NCBI GenBank assembly: GCA_018224315.1
Contig: JAGTVF010000290.1
Location: forward strand, 1-12,907
Direction: 5' to 3'
DNA from: Desulfobacterales bacterium
Lineage (GTDB): Bacteria > Desulfobacterota > Desulfobacteria > Desulfobacterales > Desulfosalsimonadaceae
Length of the DNA: 12,907 nt
Under the pieces are notes generated by a model. The model was not told the DNA's origin. It was given only the letters and a program-made list of their open reading frames with translations, and made no database searches. The position numbers and the translations under genes are program-made. Positions 5,952-12,907 of this stretch are shown here, piece after piece; positions within the stretch are counted from its first letter, which is position 1; each line of letters starts with the position of its first letter.

Positions 5952-7808
5952 TTATCCGCCAAAAGAGGCCTCGGGCATTTCCACGGCCGCGCCGTTGACA
6001 TCGGCGATGGCGTCGAGTTTGCCCATGGTGGCCGGAAGAATATTGGTGGCGAAAAATTCCGCGGTTTTCAGGCTGCCCACGTAAAAGGCGGCATCCTTGT
6101 TTTTGGCGGCTTTTTCCATGAATTTGGCCATGTCGGCTGTGCCGGCGAGTTTTTCGAGCTTGCGTGCGGCCAGTACGGCCCGCCATAGATGCATCCAGGC
6201 AAAGGTCACATCGCCGGTGACATCCAAAAACGGATGGGCATAGGCATAGGCATTTAAGATGTTGTCTGACACCGATGCCTTTGCCAGGGAAACCGCCACC
6301 TCGCTTAAGCGGTTGACCGCAGTTTCCACCCGCCGGGCCACGTCGCCCAGCACGCTGATCTTTTGGGCTTCGGCAATGGTTTTCTCCATTTCCCCCAGAT
6401 AATCCATGAAGGGCTGGCCTTTTTTCATGCCCAGTTTCCGGCCCAGCAGGTCCATGGCCTGGATTCCGTTGGTGCCTTCGTAGATCTGGAATATCCGGCA
6501 GTCGCGCATAAGCTGCTCCATGGGATATTCCTGGATGTAGCCGTATCCGCCGTAGATTTGGATGCCGTGGCTGGTGACCTCAAGGGCCCGGTCTGTGATG
6601 TAGCCCTTGATAATCGGGGTTAAAATGGCGGTGCGGTCGGCATATTTCTCCTTTTCCGCATCGCTTTGGGCCAAACCTTCCAGGTCATGGGTGAGGCCGC
6701 CGTAATAGATCAGGCTGCGCATGCCCTCCACGTAGGCCTTCATGGTCAACAGCTGCCGGCGCACGTCCGGGTGCTGGATAATGGGCACAGACGGGGCGTC
6801 AGCCGCCTTGCCCGCGGTCAGGTGTTTTCCCTGGATGCGCTGGCGCGCGTAATTGACCGCGTAAGTGTAAGAGGCCGTGGCCGCGGCAAAACCCTGCAGG
6901 CCCACGAGCTGGCGCGCTTCGTTCATCATCAGAAACATCGCCCGCATGCCCTTGTTTTCTTCACCCAGCAGGGTGCCCACGCAATTGCCCCTGCCACCCA
7001 GGGTCAGGGTGCAGGTGGCATTTCCGTGCAGGCCCATTTTTTCCTCGATCCCGGTGCACACCACATCGTTGAACTCGCCCAGGCTGCCGTCGTCGTTGAC
7101 CCGGTACTTGGGCACCAGAAACAGGGAGATGCCCCGGGTGCCGGCGGGAGCTCCTTCGATGCGGGCCAGAACCGGATGGGCGATGTTTTCCACCATGTTC
7201 TGCTCACCGCCGGAGATGAAAATTTTGGTGCCGGAAATGCTGTAGGTGCCATCACCGTTGGGTGTGGCGGTGGTCTGCAGGGCGCCCACGTCAGAGCCGG
7301 CCTCGGCTTCGGTCAAAAGCATGGTGCCAGACCATTTGCCGGAGTAGATTTTGGGCAGGTAGGCGTTTTTCTGGGCTTCGGTGCCAAATGTCTTGATCAG
7401 GTTGGCCGCACCGTGGGACAGGCCATGATAGAGCATGAATGAAGGATTGGCGCCGATAAAGTATTCCTCTGCCGCCAGGGAAAGGGTTTTGGGCATTCCC
7501 TGGCCGCCGTAGTCCGGCTCATCAATCATGCCCAGCCATTCGCCTTCGTTGTATAAGGCGTTTACCTGATGAAAGGATTCGGGGACCTTGACCGTGCCGT
7601 CTTTTTCAAGGCTGCAGCCCTTCTCATCGCTTTCCTTCTGGGTGGGCAAAATGGCCTTGACCGCCAGGTTCCGGGCCTCGGTGACCACCATGTCCACGGT
7701 TTTTTTGTTGAATTCGGCGAATTTTTCGTTTTTGGCCAGTTCGGTTACCTGCATCTGTTCGTGCAGGACAAAGTCCACGTCTCTTCGATCCGCGATCAAT
7801 TGTGCCAT
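5952..7808 (-). CDS. Acyl-CoA dehydrogenase, long FadE5/DmdC-type
   Basis: 618-aa FAD enzyme that introduces the alpha-beta double bond into an acyl-CoA, passing electrons to electron-transfer flavoprotein. It is longer than classic members (about 380 aa). The order is an N-terminal extension (about residues 1-40), the alpha-helical N domain, the beta domain with TEAEAGSDVGAL (166-177) and ISGTKIFISGGEQN (191-204), the C helical domain, and an added C-terminal helical region beyond about 470. The catalytic base is probably Glu444 in IYEGTNGIQAMDLLGRKL, and the GGYGYIQEYPMEQLMRD stretch precedes it. This architecture is shared by FadE5-like and methylthiopropionyl-CoA (DmdC) dehydrogenases, so chain-length or substrate preference cannot be decided. 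The ATG is preceded by AAGGAGAA. It appears monocistronic, closed by the terminator at 5866-5912. Confidence 0.93.
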   Translation of the reverse strand: MAQLIADRRDVDFVLHEQMQVTELAKNEKFAEFNKKTVDMVVTEARNLAVKAILPTQKESDEKGCSLEKDGTVKVPESFHQVNALYNEGEWLGMIDEPDYGGQGMPKTLSLAAEEYFIGANPSFMLYHGLSHGAANLIKTFGTEAQKNAYLPKIYSGKWSGTMLLTEAEAGSDVGALQTTATPNGDGTYSISGTKIFISGGEQNMVENIAHPVLARIEGAPAGTRGISLFLVPKYRVNDDGSLGEFNDVVCTGIEEKMGLHGNATCTLTLGGRGNCVGTLLGEENKGMRAMFLMMNEARQLVGLQGFAAATASYTYAVNYARQRIQGKHLTAGKAADAPSVPIIQHPDVRRQLLTMKAYVEGMRSLIYYGGLTHDLEGLAQSDAEKEKYADRTAILTPIIKGYITDRALEVTSHGIQIYGGYGYIQEYPMEQLMRDCRIFQIYEGTNGIQAMDLLGRKLGMKKGQPFMDYLGEMEKTIAEAQKISVLGDVARRVETAVNRLSEVAVSLAKASVSDNILNAYAYAHPFLDVTGDVTFAWMHLWRAVLAARKLEKLAGTADMAKFMEKAAKNKDAAFYVGSLKTAEFFATNILPATMGKLDAIADVNGAAVEMPEASFGG

Positions 7809-7890
7809 GATATTGTCTTCTCCTTGTGTGTTGCCTGATTTTTATCGGGTGTGGAAAAATGCCCCGGAAATCCCTCAAAGTTGATCCATA

Positions 7891-7919
7891 TCCATAAATG
7901 AATCCATGACTAAAGTCAA
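7891..7919 (-). promoter_or_regulatory. Possible promoter for the acyl-CoA dehydrogenase gene
   Basis: On the minus strand TTGACT (7914-7919, 5 of 6) and TATGGA (7891-7896, 3 of 6) are 17 bases apart, giving a leader of about 75 bases. The -35 box lies inside the first codons of the divergent 76-aa gene. The -10 is weak. Confidence 0.35.
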
Positions 7920-8136
7920 GTTCGGACCACTGAACCCGGTTTCGGAAGCCGGGTCCAGGGACATGTTTGATGATCCGAGCTTTGACGTGGCCCGGCAGGA
8001 ATGCAACCGGCTGGCTGATCACATGCGGCGGCACGGTCCCTTTGAACCCCACCGGCTGCCCATGGAGGAAATGGAATACACCACCATGCCCCAGGTCATG
8101 GAACGCCTGGAAAGCTGGTGGGAGGATCTGAACTAG
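7906..8136 (+). CDS. Uncharacterised 76-aa acidic protein
   Basis: I do not recognise the family. The protein is small, soluble and acidic at its C-terminus (MERLESWWEDLN). The middle is rich in His, Met, Arg and Pro (ADHMRRHGPFEPHRLPMEEM) and there is a single Cys. No membrane segment or known motif is seen. The ATG at 7906 lacks a clear Shine-Dalgarno sequence. An in-frame TGA lies 24 bases upstream with no other start between them. Met20 at 7963 is an alternative but its AGGG is too close. A convincing terminator hairpin follows at 8171-8205, and codon use fits the neighbours, both favouring a real gene. It is divergent from the acyl-CoA dehydrogenase gene with 97 bases between starts. Confidence 0.65.
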   Translation: MTKVKFGPLNPVSEAGSRDMFDDPSFDVARQECNRLADHMRRHGPFEPHRLPMEEMEYTTMPQVMERLESWWEDLN

Positions 8137-8170
8137 GCAAGGGCCGATTTTCGGATTTGTTTTCAGGGGG

Positions 8171-8205
8171 AACCGCCGCAGGGCCATAGACGGCCTGCGG
8201 CGGTT
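8171..8205 (+). terminator. Terminator hairpin between convergent genes
   Basis: AACCGCCGCAGGGCC (8171-8185) pairs with GGCCTGCGGCGGTT (8192-8205) over 14 bp with one bulged G and a 6-base loop. On the plus strand it is followed by a T-rich stretch (TCTGCATTTT), so it best serves the 76-aa gene. On the minus strand, where it would end the methyltransferase transcript, the tail is not U-rich. Confidence 0.75.
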
Positions 8206-8224
8206 TCTGCATTTTCAGAGGTGT

Positions 8225-9211
8225 TTACGAAGGCTTGACCGCAATGACCAGGCAGTCCATGGATTTGCCCTGGCGCACCAGACCGACATCTGAAAACCCT
8301 GCCTGCTCCAGGTCGCTTTTGACCTCTGAGAAAGTGTAGGTGTCGCCGCCCCGGGTGTTGACCAGCATATTGATGGCAAAAATCGCTCCGCCAGGGGGAT
8401 GGGTTCTGTTTTCGTCCATGATATGATCCCGGATCAGGATTGCCCCGCCCGGCTCCAGGGCATGGCAGATGCGCGTATAGAGCGAGCGGTTCTGCTCGGG
8501 GCTGTTTTGGTGAATAATGGCAGATAGCAGGGCCAGGTCGCAGCCGGCCGGCATCTCATCGGTGTTGTAATCGCCCGCGCGCAGCTCCACCCGGTCGCCC
8601 ACTTGATTTTCCGCAATTCTTGTCTCTGCCATGGGAAGCACCCTGGGCAGGTCAAATACAATGGCCGAAAGCCCGGGGGCTTTGTTTAAAAACGCAATGG
8701 TGTAGGTGCCCGAGGCCCCGCCGATGTCCAGCAGTTTTTTATAACCGCTGAGATCCAGGTCTGCGGCAATGTCTGCGGCCATCTGCCGGCCGGCCACGTG
8801 CATGGCCCCGATAAAGGCTTCCAGGGCCTGGCTGTCTTTTTCGGTCATGGGCACCAGGTCAGGCTTTTCGCCTTTTTCAACCACTTCGGTGAGATGGGAC
8901 CAGGAATTCCACACCTCGGCCATGTGCAAAACCATGGGGCGGACGGTTTCCGGATGATTGGCGCTGAGCAGCGCAGACTGCCCGGTGTTGTGATAGATTC
9001 CATTTTTTTTGTCCAGAATCTCTGCGGCCACCAGGGCGTCTAAAAGCCGGGTCAGGGCCCGGGGGTCAACGCCAAGCTGCAGAAACAGGCTGTTGGCTGA
9101 ATCCGGCTGTTTTTCCAAAAGGGTGAAAATGTCGAGCTGGGCTGCGGTCAAAATGATCCGGCTTGTCATAAACTGCCGGGTGCGTTCGAGAATGGCATCT
9201 GACGGGTGCAC
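8225..9211 (-). CDS. SAM-dependent family-2 O-methyltransferase
   Basis: Predicted small-molecule O-methyltransferase of the plant-type / CrtF / acetylserotonin-methyltransferase family. From the chosen start it is 328 aa. An N-terminal winged-helix dimerisation domain (ILTAAQLDIFTLL ... LTRLLDALVAAEIL, about residues 20-70) precedes the Rossmann domain. The SAM motif I is KKLLDIGGASGTYTIAFL (about 158-175), then IVFDLPRVLPMAE. A His in SAIIHQNSPEQ (about 234) sits where the catalytic base lies in this family. PGGAILIRDHIMDE is the post-motif strand. The substrate is unknown. The start is taken as GTG at 9209-9211 because a strong AAAGGAG lies 7 bases upstream. ATGs further upstream at 9232 and 9271 have no ribosome binding site and add residues atypical of the family. 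It is divergent from nadK. Confidence 0.88.
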   Translation of the reverse strand: MHPSDAILERTRQFMTSRIILTAAQLDIFTLLEKQPDSANSLFLQLGVDPRALTRLLDALVAAEILDKKNGIYHNTGQSALLSANHPETVRPMVLHMAEVWNSWSHLTEVVEKGEKPDLVPMTEKDSQALEAFIGAMHVAGRQMAADIAADLDLSGYKKLLDIGGASGTYTIAFLNKAPGLSAIVFDLPRVLPMAETRIAENQVGDRVELRAGDYNTDEMPAGCDLALLSAIIHQNSPEQNRSLYTRICHALEPGGAILIRDHIMDENRTHPPGGAIFAINMLVNTRGGDTYTFSEVKSDLEQAGFSDVGLVRQGKSMDCLVIAVKPS

Positions 9212-9474
9212 GGTCGGGCTCCTTTTTGACATGAAATAACGGTTTGGGTTGTTTGTCCATTCTTGTATCATGGGCGCGCAAAGCCGGTATGCAAAACCGG
9301 CTGTTGTTTTTAGAGTCTAATGGCTGCAGCCGGGGCCTTCAAGGAAAAAATCAGCTGTCCCCCGGGTCCCGAAGGGTCTATGGCCGGGGAAAATTTCTTG
9401 CCCGGCGGTTGCGAAACTAGTATGGAAAAGGTACGCAAAACCCTTTTTGGACATCACATGACATCGGGGATACT
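9212..9474. other. Structured divergent spacer, methyltransferase / nadK
   Basis: These 263 bases contain no supported coding gene. They hold a terminator-like hairpin (9282-9311), a palindrome GGCTGCAGCC (9322-9331) and a set of GC-rich complementary segments (9330-9406) that can form alternative hairpins. A GACATC direct repeat at 10-base spacing (9450-9465) lies just ahead of the nadK ribosome binding site. I found no convincing promoter for nadK. TATCAT at 9266-9271 resembles a plus-strand -10, but its -35 (TTTGGG) is poor. The element matches no riboswitch class I know. Confidence 0.5.
9282..9311 (+). terminator. Terminator-like hairpin of unknown client
   Basis: AGCCGGT (9282-9288) and ACCGGCT (9296-9302) form a perfect 7-bp stem with a 7-base loop, followed by GTTGTTTTT. 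It points rightwards, yet no plus-strand gene lies upstream. It may end antisense or short leader transcripts. Confidence 0.45.
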
Positions 9475-10332
9475 GTGAAACAGATCGGATTGTTCGTCAA
9501 GCAGGATGCAGCAGCCCAGAAAACAGCCGACGCCTTTGAAAAGTGGCTGCAGGAAAAAAACGTGGCGGTCATACGCCAGAATGCCTTTCAGCCGCAGCTG
9601 GGTCTTCAGACAGACCGGGACAACGGGGTGAACCCGGAGACCATGTTATGCGTATTCGTGCTGGGCGGAGACGGCACATTTCTGAGCGCTTCGCGCTGGA
9701 TCGGGGAAGCCAGTATCCCCATGATCGGCGTGAAGTTCGGCGATATCGGGTTTCTTGCCGAAATTGCCGAGGATTCCCTTTTTACAGCAGCCCAGACTGT
9801 GCTTGACCGGAATTTTGAGGTTGAATCCCGGGCCCGGCTCAAGGTGCGCATTTTCAGTCAGGGCCGGTTATGCGTGGAGGAAACGGTTTTAAATGACGTG
9901 GTGATCAACAAGGGGGCCCTGGCAAGACTGGCCAACATTGAAACCTGCATTGACGATCATTATCTGACAACCTATCGCAGCGACGGGCTCATTGTGGCCA
10001 CCCCCACGGGTTCAACCGCCTATTGCCTGGCAGCGGGCGGGCCGGTGGTGCATCCGGCCGTTGAGGGCATTCTGGTGACCCCGATCTGCCCCTTTACCCT
10101 GACCAACCGGGTTTTGATCGTGCCGGCCACCTCAAGGATCCAGATCCGTCTCGGGGAAAAGGCCGCAGACATCGTGGCCACATTTGACGGCCAGCAGGGC
10201 CTGGAAATTGCGCCCACCGATACTCTTCTCATCGAAAAAAGCCCATCTCCCCTAAAGCTGATCAAGCTTCCGGGCCACAATTATTTTGATATCCTGAAGG
10301 CCAAGCTCCGGTGGAGCGGCGGCCGGATATAA
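9475..10332 (+). CDS. nadK: NAD kinase
   Basis: 285-aa cytoplasmic enzyme that phosphorylates NAD to NADP with ATP or polyphosphate. This is the sole route to NADP in most bacteria. The family signatures are present in order: GGDGTFLSASRW (64-75, catalytic Asp66), GVKFGDIGFLAEI (85-97), LNDVVINKGALARL (139-152, ND in place of the common NE), and the glycine-rich SDGLIVATPTGSTAYCLAAGGP (169-190, split as SDGLIVATPTG and STAYCLAAGGP). TFDGQQGLEI near the end completes the fold. The start is GTG at 9475 with GGGGA 4 bases upstream. The downstream sigma-54 regulator begins 18 bases after the stop, so the two are probably co-transcribed. Confidence 0.95.
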   Translation: MKQIGLFVKQDAAAQKTADAFEKWLQEKNVAVIRQNAFQPQLGLQTDRDNGVNPETMLCVFVLGGDGTFLSASRWIGEASIPMIGVKFGDIGFLAEIAEDSLFTAAQTVLDRNFEVESRARLKVRIFSQGRLCVEETVLNDVVINKGALARLANIETCIDDHYLTTYRSDGLIVATPTGSTAYCLAAGGPVVHPAVEGILVTPICPFTLTNRVLIVPATSRIQIRLGEKAADIVATFDGQQGLEIAPTDTLLIEKSPSPLKLIKLPGHNYFDILKAKLRWSGGRI

Positions 10333-10350
10333 TCATGAGACGGATGTTTT

Positions 10351-11838
10351 ATGCTCAGTGCAGCTGACAGAGAGTATTTTCAAAAAATTGCCAAAGCCGG
10401 TTTGGTCAATCCATTCTCCGATGAGCACAAGGACCTGGAATTGGCCTTAAGCGGTCTTTCCCCGGAGGCCTCCAGATCCGAGCGAACAGAGAAAATCGCC
10501 CAGGAGTTAAACTCTCGCATTGCCGGTTTGCAGGAGACATCGGCGGCCAGCCTTGAGGCCTACAAGGGCGAGGACCGGGATCTGATGCAGAAGGTGTTTT
10601 TGTTTGAGCTGTTCTACCGGTTCAAGGATCATTATGACGAACTGATCAAAAGCCAGTTTACCGCGGGCGATACCCCGGTGAAAATTCCGTTTTACCATGA
10701 TGTACACCAGGCCATGGCCTCCCGGGGGTTTGGGGAGGAGGCCTTCCGCCACTACTTTGCTCTGGCCTACCAGCTCAGGCGGGCGTTTTATTTCATCGAC
10801 CGGGGTCTGGCCGGCATCAGCCAGAGCATGCGCCAGCTGCGGGCCGATCTCTGGAAAAACATCTTCACCCACAACATCGAGCTCTATGACCGCTATCTGC
10901 GCGACCGGATGGAGGATTTCTCCACCCTGCTGCTCGGAGAGACCGGCACCGGAAAGGGAACGGCTGCCGCGGCCATCGGCCGTTCCGGGTTTATCCCGTT
11001 AAACAAGCGGTGGCGAAGCTTTGTGGAAAGCTTTACCCGCTCCTTTGTGTCATTGAACCTTTCCCAGTTTCCTGAAACCCTCATTGAATCAGCGCTGTTC
11101 GGGCATAAAAAAGGCGCCTTTACTGGTGCCATTGACGATTACGACGGGGTGTTTGCCTCCTGCAGTCCCCACGGGGCGATTTTGCTCGATGAAATCGGCG
11201 AAGTGCCCAAGCCAGTGCAGATCAAGCTTTTGCAGGTGCTCCAGGAGCGGATTTTTACGCCCGTGGGTTCCCAGAAGCACGGCCGGTTTGAGGGACGGGT
11301 GATCGCGGCCACCAACCGGTCCCTTGAGGAAATCCGGGGCAAAAAGGTTTTCCGGGACGATTTTTACTACCGGCTCTGCTCGGACATGATCACTGTCCCG
11401 CCCCTGCGCCAGCGGATCCAGGAAGATCCCAGGGAACTGGATATCCTGCTGAATCTCACTGTTGAGCGCCTGGTGGGCAAACCCTCTCCCGAGTTGTCCG
11501 GGATGGTGCGCGCGGCCATTGATGATCAGCTTGGCCCGGCTTACTCCTGGCCGGGCAATGTCCGGGAAGTGGAGCAGTGCGTACGCCGGGTGCTGCTAAA
11601 GGGTTCCTATTCCGGGCACACGGCGTTTTCCCCGGCCGGCGGGGAGCTGGACAGCCGATTGGTCGCCGGTATCGAGCAGGGCAGTATCGATGCCGGATCA
11701 CTGGTTTCCGGATACTGCTACCTGCTCTACCAGCGGCACCAGAATTTTGAAGAAGTGGCCCGCAGAACCGCCCTGGACCGCCGCACGGTCAAAAAATACA
11801 TCCAGGAGTGGGAAGAGGCAGAAGCGCCGCCTACCTGA
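10351..11838 (+). CDS. sigma-54-dependent transcriptional activator with unassigned N-terminal domain
   Basis: 495-aa bacterial enhancer-binding protein that would remodel sigma-54 RNA polymerase using ATP. The AAA+ domain spans about residues 190-420. It has Walker A GETGTGKG (196-203), the intact sigma-54 contact loop GAFTGA (255-260), Walker B GAILLDEIGE (275-284), sensor I AATN (319-322), the arginine-finger region FRDDFYYRL (334-342) and sensor II PGNVREVEQ (401-409). A Fis-type helix-turn-helix is at the C-terminus (NFEEVARRTALDRRTVKKYI, about 465-484). The first 190 residues are helical and aromatic-rich (FELFYRFKDHYDELI, YFALAYQLRRAFYFI). They match no receiver, PAS, GAF or ACT pattern that I can see, so the signal is unknown. 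The ATG has only a weak GAGACGGA upstream. It is probably in an operon with nadK. Confidence 0.92.
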   Translation: MLSAADREYFQKIAKAGLVNPFSDEHKDLELALSGLSPEASRSERTEKIAQELNSRIAGLQETSAASLEAYKGEDRDLMQKVFLFELFYRFKDHYDELIKSQFTAGDTPVKIPFYHDVHQAMASRGFGEEAFRHYFALAYQLRRAFYFIDRGLAGISQSMRQLRADLWKNIFTHNIELYDRYLRDRMEDFSTLLLGETGTGKGTAAAAIGRSGFIPLNKRWRSFVESFTRSFVSLNLSQFPETLIESALFGHKKGAFTGAIDDYDGVFASCSPHGAILLDEIGEVPKPVQIKLLQVLQERIFTPVGSQKHGRFEGRVIAATNRSLEEIRGKKVFRDDFYYRLCSDMITVPPLRQRIQEDPRELDILLNLTVERLVGKPSPELSGMVRAAIDDQLGPAYSWPGNVREVEQCVRRVLLKGSYSGHTAFSPAGGELDSRLVAGIEQGSIDAGSLVSGYCYLLYQRHQNFEEVARRTALDRRTVKKYIQEWEEAEAPPT

Positions 11839-12907
11839 TCTCCTGGTGATAGCGTTGCAGGGATTTGGCTTCCGGTTCTCCGGTCCTGCGGGCGGCAATG
11901 CCCTTGGCTGCAGCTGTTGCCGCTGCCGTGGTGGTAATGTAGGGCACCTTGAAGCGGATGGCGGTTTTCCGGATATAGGAATCATCCTCCTGGCTGGCCT
12001 TTCCCACCGGGGTGTTGATGATGAGCTGGACCTGGCGGTTTTTGATGGCATCGACGATATCGGGCCGTCCGTGTCCCAGCTTCCCCAGCGTTTCTGCGGC
12101 AATGCCGTGCTTTTCCAGAAATTCCCGGGTGCCCCTGGTGGCATAGATCTGAAATCCCAGGTCGGAAAATAGCCGGGCCGGTTCCAGCACGCTGGTCTTA
12201 TCGCTGTCAGCCACCGTGATCAGAATGCTGCCCTCCACCGGCAGGGGCGATTGGGTGGCCTCCTGGGCCTTGAAAAAGGCCATGCCAAAGGAGTCGCCAA
12301 GGCCCAGCACCTCGCCGGTGGACCGCATTTCCGGGCCCAGCAGGGGATCGACTTCCGGAAACATGTTAAAGGGGAATACGGCTTCCTTGACCCCGTAATG
12401 GGTGACAACCGGCCGCTGCAGGTCCATGTCCGCCAGGGTGGCGCCGAGCATGATCTGTGTGGCGATCCGGGCCATGGCAAATCCGCAGACCTTGGAGACA
12501 ATGGGAACGGTTCTTGATGCCCGGGGGTTGGCTTCCAGGATGTAGACCATGTCGTGGGCAATGGCGTACTGGATGTTCATCAGCCCTTTGACACCGAATT
12601 CCACTGCGATCTTGCGGGTGTAGTCAATGATGGTTTCCACGTGTTTGGGCGGGATGCTCACGGGCGGAATCACGCAGGCTGAATCCCCGGAATGGATGCC
12701 GGCCAGCTCGATGTGCTCCATGACCGCGGGCACAAACGCGTCCGTGCCGTCGGCAATGGCGTCGGCCTCGGCCTCGATGGCCGATTCCAGGAATTTGTCA
12801 ATGAGCACCGGCCGCTTCTCGGAAACCTCCACGGCTGCGGCCAGGTAGCGCTGGAGCATGGACTCATCCATGACGATTTCCATGGCCCTTCCGCCCAGTA
12901 CATAGGA
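11831..12907 (-). CDS. carB: Carbamoyl-phosphate synthase large subunit, C-terminal third (runs off right edge)
   Basis: Makes carbamoyl phosphate from bicarbonate, ATP and ammonia supplied by the CarA glutaminase, for arginine and pyrimidine synthesis. 358 of about 1070 residues are visible, and the frame is open to the last base. They cover the end of the second ATP-grasp domain, with EHIELAGIHSGDSACVIPP and ILEANPRASRTVPIVSK (about 122-138), then a connecting stretch (NMFPEVDPLLGPEMRSTGE). The allosteric MGS-like domain starts near GSILITVADSDK (about 226), which in known enzymes binds UMP or IMP and ornithine. The internal ATG at 12881-12883 is not the real start. The stop TAG (11831-11833) lies inside the end of the convergent regulator gene, an 8-base tail-to-tail overlap with no terminator seen. 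Confidence 0.96.
   Translation of the reverse strand, partial: SYVLGGRAMEIVMDESMLQRYLAAAVEVSEKRPVLIDKFLESAIEAEADAIADGTDAFVPAVMEHIELAGIHSGDSACVIPPVSIPPKHVETIIDYTRKIAVEFGVKGLMNIQYAIAHDMVYILEANPRASRTVPIVSKVCGFAMARIATQIMLGATLADMDLQRPVVTHYGVKEAVFPFNMFPEVDPLLGPEMRSTGEVLGLGDSFGMAFFKAQEATQSPLPVEGSILITVADSDKTSVLEPARLFSDLGFQIYATRGTREFLEKHGIAAETLGKLGHGRPDIVDAIKNRQVQLIINTPVGKASQEDDSYIRKTAIRFKVPYITTTAAATAAAKGIAARRTGEPEAKSLQRYHQEIR

Noticed and set aside
7021..7090. Possible riboswitch or sRNA signals inside coding regions
   Set aside because: GC-rich stems in coding DNA are common here, and none had a promoter and terminator pair.
6666..7442. 258-aa plus-strand open frame opposite the acyl-CoA dehydrogenase
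   Set aside because: Gly/Ala/His/Val-rich shadow product, no ribosome binding site, fully inside a strongly supported gene.
9450..9465. GACATC direct repeat with 10-base period before nadK
   Set aside because: Only two 6-base copies, expected by chance too often to call an operator.
9949..9951. NE to ND change in the NAD kinase motif
   Set aside because: Asp is a conservative replacement, and the catalytic GGDG and TPTGSTAY motifs are intact, so no loss of function is implied.

Overview
This is a 12.9 kb stretch of bacterial chromosome with GC-rich, densely packed genes. Gene content and protein style suggest a Gram-negative anaerobe of the Desulfobacterota, probably in or near the Desulfobacteraceae. 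The reasons are a long FadE5/DmdC-type acyl-CoA dehydrogenase, a sigma-54 activator, a stand-alone pyruvate-kinase C-terminal-domain protein, and several small conserved-looking proteins of the kind seen in sulfate reducers. That placement comes from recognising protein families, not from a search. I see no mobile element, CRISPR array, rRNA or tRNA, and nothing that looks horizontally acquired.

Layout, left to right. (1) The 5' part of clpB (minus strand, running off the left edge) is divergent from a 125-aa uncharacterised protein. (2) A stand-alone PK_C-like protein (minus) is divergent from a metal-dependent amidohydrolase and an HD-domain phosphohydrolase that overlap and look translationally coupled. 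Both directions appear to be driven from one compact region of overlapping promoters enclosed by a perfect inverted repeat. (3) A complete minC-minD-minE operon (minus) sets the division site, with a good sigma-70-type promoter upstream of minC. (4) A 618-aa acyl-CoA dehydrogenase (minus) ends in a long symmetric terminator hairpin. A 76-aa unknown protein is divergent from it and is followed by its own terminator. (5) A family-2 O-methyltransferase (minus) is divergent from nadK (NAD kinase) and a sigma-54-dependent regulator, with a structured, GC-rich 263-bp spacer between them. (6) The 3' third of carB (minus, running off the right edge) overlaps the end of the regulator gene tail to tail by 8 bp.

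Most of the window is housekeeping: protein disaggregation, division-site placement, NADP synthesis, carbamoyl phosphate synthesis and fatty-acid-type oxidation. The less ordinary parts are: (a) the PK_C-like / amidohydrolase / HD cluster with its shared symmetric control region; (b) the nadK-sigma-54 regulator pair, in which the regulator has a roughly 190-residue N-terminal domain I cannot assign and nadK has a leader with mutually exclusive hairpins; (c) the hairpin-rich junction between the acyl-CoA dehydrogenase and the min operon. I found no clear evidence of a new defence or mobile system.
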